Shown here: positions 7,001-13,653 of the stretch, one piece after another
Layout: each line of letters opens with the position of its first letter
How positions within the stretch are numbered: the stretch's first letter is position 1
Origin: a virus
Strand: one strand, 5' to 3'
DNA: 23,245 nucleotides
IMG/VR virus record: IMGVR_UViG_3300046790_000047
Coordinates: 1 to 23,245 of that record
Notes under the pieces: generated by a model
What the model saw: only the letters and a program-made list of their open reading frames with translations
What the model was told of the DNA's origin: nothing
The model's database searches: none
Translations under genes and position numbers: made by a program

Positions 7001-9533
7001 CGGTCGTGTATATGCCGTTTGCACTGCCTGCGGTCTGCGCGGTAAGCAGCACGCGGTCGCCGGCCGATGTCGTGACGCCATCGATGGCGACGGCGCCAGT
7101 GAGCGCGGCGACGTTGGTGGTCGCAACGAGACGCACGGACGCCTTGGTATCGAGTCCTAGGGCGACGGCGTCCACATAGGCTTTTGTCGCGGCATCCTGT
7201 GCGGCGGTCGGGTCGGCGACGCTGGTTAGACGCTGAGCATTGAAGCCGACGTTGGAGCTCGCCGCAGCGAGCGCCGTCTGCACGCGCGCAAACGAGGTGA
7301 CCTGCGCGCCAGTCTCGACGCCGTCGAGCTTGAGCTTGTCGACGGCCGATGCGAACCCATCTGCCGCGGTCGTGACGAGCCCCGGCATGGCGTGCGTGTG
7401 ATCGCTGCGCGCGACCGTCGTCGCCGAGCCTTGCGCGTTCGCGCCGCCGATGGTGAGCGCGACGGGCGTGCCGACGCTCACGGTGTGCTTATGGTCGTGT
7501 CGCGCAGCGGTCGTGCCGACGCCGACCGCGGCCGCCGCATTGTCGACGGCGACCGGCGCCGTCCCAGTGAGCGCCGCGGCGCCGGTTGCCAAGCCGTCGA
7601 GCTTGAGCTTGTCGGCCGCCGATGCAAACCCATCTGCCGCGGTCGTGACGAGCCCCGGCATGGCGTGCGCATGGTCGCTGCGCGCGAGCGACGTCGCCGA
7701 GCCGGTGCTCTGCGCTCCGCCGACGGCAAGCGCGGACGGTGCGGCCGTCGACACACTGTGCACGTGGTCGCCCTTGGCCGCTGCCGTCTCGACGCCGACG
7801 GCGGCGGTCGTGACAGTGATTTGCGTCGGCGCGTTGGTGGTGAGTGCAGCGGCGCCCGATGCGATCGCGTCGAGCTTGGTTTTATCGAGTGCCGACTGGA
7901 ATCCAGCAACGCTCGGCGTCGCTGCGGCGTGCAGCGTGCCGTCGGTCTGCGCGCCGTGCGCATGCACGTGGTCGCTTCGAGCGGCCGTCGTGCCGACGCC
8001 GACCGAGCCCGTAAACGCAACGGCTGCCGGCGTCGAGCTCGAGAGCGCCGCGGCGCCGCTGGCGATGCCGTCGAGCTTGGTTTTATCGAGTGCCGATTGG
8101 AATCCAGCAACACTCGTTGTCGCAGCTGCGTGCAGCGTGCCGTCGGTCTGCGCGCCGTGCGCATGCACGTGGTCGCTTCGAGCGGCCGTCGTGCCGACGC
8201 CGACCGCGGCTGCCGTGCCGACGTTCGCCGGCGCCGAGCTCGAGAGCGCAGCGGCGCCGCTGGCGATGCCGTCGAGCTTGGTTTTATCGAGTGCCGATTG
8301 GAACCCGGCAACGCTCGGCGTCGCAGCGGCATGCTGCGGGCCGCCGCCACGCGTCCCGTGCTGCGCATCGGTCGCGAGCGTGCCGACCTGCACGGCGTCT
8401 GCAGACACGACTATCGAGCCGTCAGCGTGCGCGACTACGTCGAGCGAGTTAACGGTCTTCGTAAGCCCGGCGCCGGCGATTAGCTGCGCGGAGCCAGTAA
8501 ACCGCGTGAACGTAAGCGCCGACGTGCCGAGCAAGATCGGCGCATCGGTCGAGAGTATCCACCCGCTGTCCGCGAAGGCGGTGCCGGCGGTGATGAATAT
8601 CACCATGCCCGGCAGGAGCTCTTCGCTTGAGTCTGCGTCGCTGCTGCGCAGCCACGCGCCGGCGTCGTTGGCGATGTAGATGCCGTTGTCGACTGGCGAC
8701 GCTTGCGCCGTGAGCAGCACGCGGTCGCCGTTCACGGTGGCGACCGAGTCGACTACTTGCGTATTCGACGCAGTGATCGGAATCGTTGCAACGAGTCGGC
8801 ACGGCGTGCGTGTGCCGGCGCGGTTGACGGCCGCGATGACGCTCGAGAGCGGCACGGCGTCGCCTGGTAGCAGTGGGACGCCGACGTTATGGATGATGTG
8901 CCCGGCGGCATTCTGGTCGCCGGTAAAGGGTATCGTCCCGTCGGCGCGAAGCAGGTTGTCGCTAAGGGAGGGAGCGAGCTTCTCTTCGGTGATGCTGCCG
9001 TCGGGTATTACGCCGCCGCCGCCGCCGCCGACGCCGCCTTCGATGGCTTCGACCATCTGTCGGTGAAAGTCGACGAGAGGGCGGTTGGTAGAGCCCTCAT
9101 TCATCTCCGTCAACTCGACCGACGGCACGGTCGGCACGAGCGTCGCGTTCGGGTCGTATCTCTCGGCGAGCCCGGGGTAGTCGATGTGGTAGCCCGGCGA
9201 GCGAATCGAGATGCGCCGCGTGACAGATGACACCACCTGGCCGCTCGCGGTGGCCGTGACGCGCACACGGAACGGACCCCAACACCCGATATCAAACTCG
9301 AGCGTCCACGTCTCCGGCGCGAGCTGCGTGAGTAGGGGGTTACTGTTGGGCGGCTCGTCGAGCAGCACGACGTCGACGAGCGCACCGGTCGGGATGTTGC
9401 CGACCGTGATCGTCACGGTGTGCGCGCGCGTCGCGGCGACAGCTCCGGTGCTCTTGATGTCGGTGCGGCCGCGGTCGACGCTGCCGGCCGGGATGCCTGC
9501 GTCTACTTGGTCGAACGTGAGTGTGATTGCCAT
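4002..9533 (-). CDS. Long tail fibre with D-H-x-H repeats
   Basis: 1843 aa, ATG start two bases after the wedge stop. Residues 1 to about 120 look like a beta-sandwich attachment domain. A glycine run at about 166 to 174 leads to IPDGSITEEKLAPSLSDNLL and FTGDQNAAGHIIHNVG, both typical of phage fibres. Three copies of a roughly 130-160 aa domain (about 244-400, 798-958, 1111-1243) carry GDRVLLTAQ / NGIY / DADSS motifs. Nine D-H-x-H motifs occur at about 454, 521, 589, 620, 680, 711, 1013, 1044 and 1076; in T4 gp37 such H-x-H motifs bind iron in a trimer. Residues about 1250 to 1843 are non-repetitive and probably contain the receptor-binding tip. The end overlaps the next gene by seven bases. 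Confidence 0.85.
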   Translation of the reverse strand: MAITLTFDQVDAGIPAGSVDRGRTDIKSTGAVAATRAHTVTITVGNIPTGALVDVVLLDEPPNSNPLLTQLAPETWTLEFDIGCWGPFRVRVTATASGQVVSSVTRRISIRSPGYHIDYPGLAERYDPNATLVPTVPSVELTEMNEGSTNRPLVDFHRQMVEAIEGGVGGGGGGVIPDGSITEEKLAPSLSDNLLRADGTIPFTGDQNAAGHIIHNVGVPLLPGDAVPLSSVIAAVNRAGTRTPCRLVATIPITASNTQVVDSVATVNGDRVLLTAQASPVDNGIYIANDAGAWLRSSDADSSEELLPGMVIFITAGTAFADSGWILSTDAPILLGTSALTFTRFTGSAQLIAGAGLTKTVNSLDVVAHADGSIVVSADAVQVGTLATDAQHGTRGGGPQHAAATPSVAGFQSALDKTKLDGIASGAAALSSSAPANVGTAAAVGVGTTAARSDHVHAHGAQTDGTLHAAATTSVAGFQSALDKTKLDGIASGAAALSSSTPAAVAFTGSVGVGTTAARSDHVHAHGAQTDGTLHAAATPSVAGFQSALDKTKLDAIASGAAALTTNAPTQITVTTAAVGVETAAAKGDHVHSVSTAAPSALAVGGAQSTGSATSLARSDHAHAMPGLVTTAADGFASAADKLKLDGLATGAAALTGTAPVAVDNAAAAVGVGTTAARHDHKHTVSVGTPVALTIGGANAQGSATTVARSDHTHAMPGLVTTAADGFASAVDKLKLDGVETGAQVTSFARVQTALAAASSNVGFNAQRLTSVADPTAAQDAATKAYVDAVALGLDTKASVRLVATTNVAALTGAVAIDGVTTSAGDRVLLTAQTAGSANGIYTTAAGAWARSTDADSSAEVNSGMYVFVTEGTANSDSGWALTTNDPIVLGTTPLAFTQVSGAGQIIAGAGLTKTGNQLDVVAHADGSIVVAADSVQLGVIATDAQHGARGGGTLHAAAIAGGASGFLTGVDKIKLDSLASGATNTPLATVTSPAVGNAAAAVGGGTTAARQDHTHLVSSGTPVALTLAGSNAAGSAATLALSDHVHAIPATATPVALTVGAANAPGAAVTLVRSDHVHAMPGLATGAADGFQSAADKTRLDGLSASFKTAVRVASVTNIPNIQVPGMQPNVVDGIALAVGDRILFKDASASIEWRNGIYHVTVVGTGSDGTWLRATESDSAGELVTGSVVYVAEGTHAGQRWQLTTTGPITVGTTPQIWAQQNAALATDAQHGTRGGGTLHAVATASTAGFQSAADKARLDALRARSYFDARLATATTLPAYTATTISTNRPRLTATANGALSVDGVAVVAGDLVVVLFEAAANCGVYEVIAPGTAGTPYQLDLAYSGAYTATVSGSQMIVRTGSAGYAYCNREFRPGSTTSGLFIEIPGELQLWPRDTTPPTTVYPGWLYELDMLGSTVSLTLVSPPGSEQVLRGVRFGVNAGATISLTITPSSPSKIDSPYATSGASGGSPGTSISYSVISGSATTWVCGRSYTSYNPDSPYWKVDTAYGLAAESVLSASGRIDFTGTGPVAGSVLTGKSTSQAWWVPPDVDPSTNGFRLSPTADDSPVADGAFSIIYLAPVKSDRIALYDTTVSGWRLCSVNGFGQTLSGRTTGTPFDVFISLSAPAPTDGTAAGVAVEFVNWTLPTARATAITRVNGVLTKSGAPASRYLGTCSPRSATTYHMQTVGNDTTPAKCDLWNIDNQVTAAFRYARSWTPETFTHPTANTWVGANGSSSRFEFVQGVPGTWTRAQAYAAVQTKTFAAVTGIGFDTVGTPSGTRTRVLSTSVNDAVTANGQYSLQSPIGVHYLAWIIWASNVAVVWWGAQSTHESGLEIAFQC
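7862..8335. repeat. Tandem 201-bp repeat within the fibre gene (third copy partial)
   Basis: Three copies of CGAGCTTGGTTTTATCGAGT begin at 7871, 8072 and 8273, exactly 201 bp apart, encoding a 67-residue unit that includes FQSALDKTKLDGIASGAAAL and AARSDHVHAHG. The first two copies are nearly identical over about 140 bases; the third is only partly conserved. Similar but more diverged blocks lie at about 7321-7404 and 7588-7680. Confidence 0.8.
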
Positions 9534-9535
9534 AT

Positions 9536-10135
9536 CTACACCACACCGACGAGCTGGCCGCCGGTCGTTTGCGCGATGTCCGCGAAGCCTTGCTGCACGT
9601 TGATATCCGGAGTGACAGCGGCGCCGCCGAGCGTGAACTGCTCGCCCAGGTCGGCCGCGGAGAAGATAACGTCGATGCGCACGCCCGCGGCTTTCGCCTC
9701 CTGAAATACCTGGCGAAGCTGCACGCCCGTGGTTGCGAACGTGAGGCCGAGCAGCTCGAGCTTGAACGCCCCGGGGAAGTATTCCTCGAGCAGGATGGTG
9801 CCGCCCGGCGGCATGATGGCGCGAGCGATTCCGAGAATGTCGGGCGGTCTACCGCTCGACTTGTTGAGCATGATGCGCGCCGATATCCAGAGTTTGTAGG
9901 TGAAGTCGTCGCGGCCGGCGCGCGGCTGTCCGATGAGCTCGCCGAGCATGTCGAGCGCGTCGCCCTCTGCGCCCGGCAGCATCGTTCCGACGAAGACATC
10001 GTAGATAGCGTCTTCGAGCTGCTGCACCTGCTCGAGGTAGGTGGCGAGCAGCGCGAGAAACTTCGGCGTGCGCAGGTCGTAGATAGGCAGCGCTTGCCCT
10101 TGGGTCACCACGTCAGGGTTGTGCGTGAGCGTCAC
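9536..10135 (-). CDS. Baseplate wedge protein, gpI / DUF2612-like
   Basis: 199 aa, GTG start overlapping the J stop. The helical N-terminus (LRTPKFLALLATYLEQVQQL, DAIYDVFVGTMLP), the GDALDMLGELIGQPRAGRDD motif and the FTYKLWISARIMLNKSSGRP stretch followed by a DILGIARAIM helix are typical of this wedge family in small myophages. Proteins of this type complete the wedge and give the attachment point for tail fibres. It stands directly before the fibre gene, with the fibre ATG two bases after its TAG. Confidence 0.8.
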   Translation of the reverse strand: MTLTHNPDVVTQGQALPIYDLRTPKFLALLATYLEQVQQLEDAIYDVFVGTMLPGAEGDALDMLGELIGQPRAGRDDFTYKLWISARIMLNKSSGRPPDILGIARAIMPPGGTILLEEYFPGAFKLELLGLTFATTGVQLRQVFQEAKAAGVRIDVIFSAADLGEQFTLGGAAVTPDINVQQGFADIAQTTGGQLVGVV

Positions 10136-11310
10136 GGGCCGACCCAGGTCGCGCCCGCGAAGGTCGCGACTTCGCGCGTGCCAACCAGCAAGACGTTGTC
10201 GGGCGAGGTCGGGATCGCATCGGGCGGCAGCGCCGGCGCGAGCGCGATGTCGAGCGTCACGTTGACGACGCCGAGCACTTCGGATGCGATGGCGAGCAGC
10301 CGCACGAGATACACCGGCTCGCCGATGCCGAAGTGCGCCGGGCTCGTCGGGTCGACGCTCGCTTGCTCGAGCGCCGCACGGATGCTGGCGGCGACGTAGC
10401 TCGCATCTGTGGTCGCGGCATAGGTGACGTTGACGATCTTTTCAGTCGGGCGTGAGAAGCGCACCGTGTGCGTCACGCCCTCGCTGTCGAGTATCGACAC
10501 GCTCGTCGTGCCGTAGGTCTCGATGCCGGCCGGTTTGTTGCGCCAGATGGATTGCGCAATCACCTGGTCGTTGCCACCGGAGACGACGATCTCGAACGAG
10601 TGCGGCGGCAGCGAGTTGACGACGACGTCTGAGACGTTTTCGTAGCCCTTCGCGGTGAGCACGTTAGGCAGTAGGGCGACGTCGGCGACGATGCCGTCGA
10701 GCGTCGAGCCCTCGCTGGTCGCGCGCAGCTCGGCTTGCCGGATGCGATACTCTTCGTCGGTCTCGACGTCGCGCCCAGGGATCGCAGGTAGGGGGTTTGT
10801 GACGGCTGTCCAGCCAGACGCCGGGCTTTCGATCTTGGTGAGTGTGTTGGCACCGGCCGTGAGCTCGCCGGCCGTCTCGGCGGCGGCAGCGACGTCGACG
10901 CTTGTCGATGTGGTCGAGGTGAGTGCGTCTTCGAGTGTGACGAAGCGCACGCTAGGTCGCGTGGGGTCAGACACGACGCTGCCGCTCGGGACGAGCGTCG
11001 ACGGCGCCATCGTGAGGTGTAGCGTGGCGAGCGCTTGCGTCGCCGGTAGACGCGGCACGCCGACGAGCGACCCGTTGGCGTCGGCCGCGATGCCTTCGGC
11101 GCTGACAGGGTCGTGTGCGTCGTAGACTTCGGCGATCGCTTCCCAGCACGCGGCGAGCTCGAGCGCGAATGCCATGTTGAGATTGGCGATCACGCCGGTG
11201 GCGCTGGTGTTGAGCGAGCCGTCGACGGTCGAGCGCTGGGCGGCTTGCAGCTCGGCGATGATCTCCGAGACGGTCTTGGCGACGAAGCCTTCCGGGGTGA
11301 GTCCGCTCAC
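10132..11310 (-). CDS. Baseplate J-like wedge protein
   Basis: 392 aa, GTG start overlapping the gp25-like gene stop. N-terminal segment FVAKTVSEIIAELQAAQRST and the VIANLNMAFALELAACWEAI helix lead into a YDAHDPVSAEGIAADANGSL region. The canonical J motif is present: IPGRDVETDEEYRIRQAELR followed by a GSTLDGIVADVALLPNV stretch. Then NVSDVVVNSLPPHSFEIVVS and QVIAQSIWRNKPAGIETYGT (the W-x-x-K-P-A-G-I-x-T-x-G box) match the family. Baseplate J proteins form the wedge arms whose rearrangement triggers sheath contraction. GTGA overlap with the next gene. Confidence 0.9.
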   Translation of the reverse strand: MSGLTPEGFVAKTVSEIIAELQAAQRSTVDGSLNTSATGVIANLNMAFALELAACWEAIAEVYDAHDPVSAEGIAADANGSLVGVPRLPATQALATLHLTMAPSTLVPSGSVVSDPTRPSVRFVTLEDALTSTTSTSVDVAAAAETAGELTAGANTLTKIESPASGWTAVTNPLPAIPGRDVETDEEYRIRQAELRATSEGSTLDGIVADVALLPNVLTAKGYENVSDVVVNSLPPHSFEIVVSGGNDQVIAQSIWRNKPAGIETYGTTSVSILDSEGVTHTVRFSRPTEKIVNVTYAATTDASYVAASIRAALEQASVDPTSPAHFGIGEPVYLVRLLAIASEVLGVVNVTLDIALAPALPPDAIPTSPDNVLLVGTREVATFAGATWVGP

Positions 11311-11756
11311 GGTGAACCCCCGTTGAAGCGCGCGGGCGCCACGGTGCCGGTGGGCGTGGCGGTGTCTGTGGGCTCGGTCGATGCGTCGAGCGTCACGAGC
11401 ACGTCGCGGTAGACCGGCACGACCTCGCCGGCGGTCGTCGTGACGGTCGCCGAGATGTTGAGCGAGCGCTCCGCGCGGGCGAAGCCAATCTGCAGCCGGT
11501 CGACGCTGGCGACGCCGCCCGTCTCGCGCAGCACCTGCGTGAACACCGCGCGCACGACCTGGTCGGGAGGCCGGCGCTCAAAGAAGAGCGTGCGGTAGTC
11601 GATGCCGACGCGGGTATCGAGTGGCCACTCGCCCTTGAATAGGGCGACGCGCAGCTTGATGTCTTGGGCGACGGCGTCGGCCCCGTGGACGAGCGCAAGG
11701 TCGCCGCCAGCGATCACGATGTCCCCGTCGAGCGGGTCGAGCGCAAGGTCGGTCAC
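11307..11756 (-). CDS. gp25-like baseplate wedge protein
   Basis: 149 aa from the GTG at 11756, chosen because homologous proteins usually begin directly with a TDLALDP-like segment. The frame is open back to a GTG at 11813, which would add 19 residues (MHRFAGALALRSTLPVQPG). The core IAGGDLALVHGADAVAQDIK followed by RVALFKGEWPLDTRVGIDYR is characteristic of gp25/DUF2634-type wedge proteins, which couple the baseplate to the first sheath ring. A later RAERSLNISATVTTTAGEVV block and the Pro/Thr-rich tail complete it. Its stop TGA overlaps the next gene's GTG as GTGA. Confidence 0.8.
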   Translation of the reverse strand: MTDLALDPLDGDIVIAGGDLALVHGADAVAQDIKLRVALFKGEWPLDTRVGIDYRTLFFERRPPDQVVRAVFTQVLRETGGVASVDRLQIGFARAERSLNISATVTTTAGEVVPVYRDVLVTLDASTEPTDTATPTGTVAPARFNGGSP

Positions 11757-11795
11757 GCCGGGCTGTACAGGCAGAGTCGACCGAAGCGCAAGAGC
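11757..11795 (-). repeat. Leader repeat, copy 2 (upstream of gp25-like gene)
   Basis: Second copy of the 39-base leader described at 12754-12792, ending directly at the GTG at 11756. If the gp25-like gene instead begins at the GTG at 11813, this stretch would be coding (LALRSTLPVQPG). Confidence 0.4.
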
Positions 11796-11805
11796 ACCGG
11801 CGAAT

Positions 11806-11824
11806 CGGTGCACCGGTGCACCGG
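11806..11824. repeat. Overlapping palindromes CGGTGCACCG and CCGGTGCACCGG
   Basis: Two overlapping perfect palindromes (11806-11815 and 11813-11824) made of a repeated CGGTGCAC unit, abutting the palindrome at 11825-11836. They lie in the longest intergenic gap of the window. They could bind a dimeric protein or form small hairpins. Their function is unknown. Confidence 0.5.
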
Positions 11825-11836
11825 TTGCTCGAGCAA
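11825..11836. repeat. Perfect 12-bp palindrome next to spike stop
   Basis: TTGCTCGAGCAA reads the same on both strands and directly follows the spike TAG. As RNA it could form only a four-base-pair stem with a UCGA loop. No U run follows, so it is not a standard terminator. Confidence 0.5.
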
Positions 11837-12589
11837 CTAGTCGCTGGCGACGACGGTCGACCCGACGCCGGTCGGCGTGGCCGGGATGGCTGCGACGGCG
11901 GTGTTGAAAGCTCCCGAGATAACCCCGCTCGGGTCGAGCGCGGCGATAGCCGTCTTGAGCGCTGTCACGAGCACGGTGAGGTCGGTCTGATTGGCGGTGA
12001 AGTTGCCATTGGTCTTCGAGGCGAGCGCGACCGCGTCGGTCGGCGCCGAGCTGCCTAGGTTGACCTTGCTCGCCGTGACGTAAATCGCCTTACCCGTATC
12101 AGAGCCGAGCCGCATGGCGGTCGACGACACGGGACTCAGGAGGTGTCCCAAGGGCGCCGGGCCGAGCGGTAGGGCGACGGCGCCGTCGAGCGTGTGTGTC
12201 CCCAAGTCGCCCGTCGAGATGGCGACCTGGCGGCTCTTAGACGCGGTAGCGAGCCATTGGTCGATAGAGCGCTCGGCGAAGACGAGCAAGACGAAGTCGC
12301 CGGCGGCGAGCGGCCATGTGATGGCGAAGCCGCCGCCCTGCGGGAACGCGATAGGCACGCGCGGGATGATGGGCAGGTCCTCTTCGACGAAGGGCGCAAA
12401 CCCCTCTGCGTCGTCGGCCATCGCCAGCGCGTTGCGAAGACAAGGGCGCACGTCGGCGAGCTGGCCGCGGCCGCTCGCGTCGGTGTGCACTGCCACGATT
12501 TGCCCCGGCATCGCCGTGTGGGTGTCGAAGAGCGCCGACGCGATGGCCGCCTGCACTATCTCCGCCCAGTCGGGCGTTGCGAGCGTCAC
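11837..12589 (-). CDS. Baseplate spike protein, Gp138 N-terminal domain type
   Basis: 250 aa from the GTG at 12589. The open frame runs further upstream to 12847, but that part is Arg-rich and overlaps the hub and the 55-aa gene out of frame, so the GTG, overlapping the previous TGA, is chosen. Starts with TPDWAEIVQAAIASALFD, then an OB-fold-like part: MPGQIVAVHTDASGRGQLAD, EEDLPIIPRVPIAFPQGGG and AAGDFVLLVFAERSIDQWL. This matches Gp138_N and gpV-type spikes that form the membrane-piercing tip below the hub. The region after residue 120 contains LGTHTLDGAVALPLG and later beta repeats likely to form a trimeric stalk. TAG stop is followed immediately by two palindromes. Confidence 0.8.
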   Translation of the reverse strand: MTLATPDWAEIVQAAIASALFDTHTAMPGQIVAVHTDASGRGQLADVRPCLRNALAMADDAEGFAPFVEEDLPIIPRVPIAFPQGGGFAITWPLAAGDFVLLVFAERSIDQWLATASKSRQVAISTGDLGTHTLDGAVALPLGPAPLGHLLSPVSSTAMRLGSDTGKAIYVTASKVNLGSSAPTDAVALASKTNGNFTANQTDLTVLVTALKTAIAALDPSGVISGAFNTAVAAIPATPTGVGSTVVASD

Positions 12590-12753
12590 GCGTCGGGCGC
12601 GACTAAGGCGCTCGCGAGGTCGTCGGCCTCGAGGTCGGCTTCGGCGCTCGCCGGCGCCGGCACGGGCTGCAGGTCGCCAGTCGGGATGGCCGGCTCCGGC
12701 AGATCGAGCGTCGCGGTGATTTCTTCGGTGGGCGTTGGGTCGGTGCTCTGCAT
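12586..12753 (-). CDS. Small acidic protein between hub and spike
   Basis: 55 aa, ATG start. The sequence begins MQSTDPTPTEEITATLDL and is dominated by Pro, Ala, Asp and Glu, ending DLASALVAPDA; it looks acidic and largely disordered. Support for it as a real gene: it fills the only sizeable space between hub and spike, its TGA overlaps the spike GTG as GTGA, which is the same coupling used elsewhere in this operon, and its codons are mostly GC-ending. I know no family. It might help hub and spike assemble, or be a C-terminal hub extension made by read-through of the hub TAG, since both share a frame. Role unknown. Confidence 0.6.
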   Translation of the reverse strand: MQSTDPTPTEEITATLDLPEPAIPTGDLQPVPAPASAEADLEADDLASALVAPDA

Positions 12754-12792
12754 ACGGGCGCGTAGCGGCAGAGTCGCGCCGAGCGCAAGGGG
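12754..12792 (-). repeat. Leader repeat, copy 1 (upstream of 55-aa gene)
   Basis: This 39-base segment lies between the hub stop and the ATG at 12753. It aligns without gaps with 11757-11795, which precedes the GTG at 11756, at 26 of 39 positions by my count, with start codons in register. The shared core on the minus strand includes CTTGCGCT and CGACTCTGCC. It contains no good Shine-Dalgarno sequence. Confidence 0.45.
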
Positions 12793-13650
12793 CTAGCGCT
12801 GCAGAGCGCTCAGCTCGAGCTCGGTGCCCCAATCGTTGCCGAGCCACTCGCCCTTGTACGTCACAGAGTCGATGCGATAGACGCCGTCGACGTAGCGCGT
12901 GTCGAGCTCGACCTGGCGGCCGGGATACAAGCCCGGCAGCATGAGCGTGCGAGCCTTCACTATCTGGTCTTTTCCGAGTTCTGGCGACTCAATCAAGCCG
13001 CTCTGCGGCGACAGCAGAATCGGCGGGTCCGGTAGCGCTGCCGCGCGCGTTGGCAGAAACTGCAGCTGGCCGTCTTGAATCGACCACGATAGCCCGCACG
13101 ACCGCGTGATGCGGTCGAGCTGCTGGGCGGCGTCGCCGCTCGTCGTGATGCCCTTGCCGACGGCGGCTTGCCCTGTTTTCCAGTAGCGCGCATCGGCCGC
13201 GATGGTCGCTGCGTTGCCGGCGCCGACCTGCATAGCGGCGGCGATGTCTGTGATGATTTTGGCAAGGGGTGTGCCCTGGACGTAGTTGCGTTGGACGCGC
13301 GCGCTTTTCTTCTTTTTGCCGCCGTCGTCGCTCGTGATGGTGGTGGTCCACTGCGTGCCGTCGCGCGAGCTCCAGGCTTCCGAGAGGTCGCCGCGAAAGA
13401 TGAGACTTAGTCCCGTGGGTGCATAGCCCGCTTCGAGCGACACGTAGACCTGGCGCATGGCGTGCAGCCGCTTGCGGGTGTCTTCGGAGAGGTTGTTGAT
13501 CACGACGTCGCAGCGCCCGGACACCTTAGCGGACAGCGAGCGCTTGACGTGAAAGCTCACGTTCAGCTCGGTGATGGTCATGTCTTCGACCTGCAGCGAG
13601 TAGACGCGGTCGAAGAGTGCGTCGGCCGGCATGATGCTCTGGTCGGCCAT
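12793..13650 (-). CDS. Baseplate hub protein (gp27/gpD-like)
   Basis: 285 aa, ATG start. The N-terminal half has the beta strands expected of a hub domain: VEDMTITELNVSFHVKRSLS, then CDVVINNLSEDTRKRL, QVYVSLEAGYAPTGLSLIFR and DLSEAWSSRDGTQWTTTIT. The GTPLAKIITDIAAAMQVGAG helix and the DAAQQLDRITRSCGLSWSIQ segment followed by QLQFLP are typical of late-control-D and gp27-like hubs. The ending with a VYRIDSVTYKGEWLGNDWGT stretch also fits. The trimer of this protein joins the tube to the spike. It ends in an amber TAG; the 55-aa gene downstream is in the same frame, 13 codons later. Confidence 0.8.
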   Translation of the reverse strand: MADQSIMPADALFDRVYSLQVEDMTITELNVSFHVKRSLSAKVSGRCDVVINNLSEDTRKRLHAMRQVYVSLEAGYAPTGLSLIFRGDLSEAWSSRDGTQWTTTITSDDGGKKKKSARVQRNYVQGTPLAKIITDIAAAMQVGAGNAATIAADARYWKTGQAAVGKGITTSGDAAQQLDRITRSCGLSWSIQDGQLQFLPTRAAALPDPPILLSPQSGLIESPELGKDQIVKARTLMLPGLYPGRQVELDTRYVDGVYRIDSVTYKGEWLGNDWGTELELSALQR

Positions 13651-13653
13651 GCG

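Noticed and set aside
7862-8335. Possible CRISPR-like array
   Set aside because: Repeat units are 201 bp, continuous and in frame within a fibre gene; there are no short repeats with unique spacers.
7392-8679. Long plus-strand open frames (363 and 409 codons) opposite the fibre gene
   Set aside because: They are antisense to strongly supported fibre repeats; GC-rich codons leave few stops on the other strand, and their sequence is Arg/Ala/Ser low complexity with repeats that mirror the fibre.
11806-11836. Rho-independent terminator after the spike gene
   Set aside because: The stems are only about four base pairs and no run of U follows, so I report palindromes and not a terminator.
12603-12788. 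61-codon Arg/Pro/Ser-rich frame between hub and spike
   Set aside because: It competes with the 55-aa frame that has GC-ending codons and a coupled stop; this one overlaps without coupling and has shadow-type composition.
12590-12847. Upstream extension of the spike gene
   Set aside because: Arg/Ala-rich out-of-frame reading across the hub end and the 55-aa gene; the GTG at 12589 overlaps the preceding stop as in neighbouring genes.
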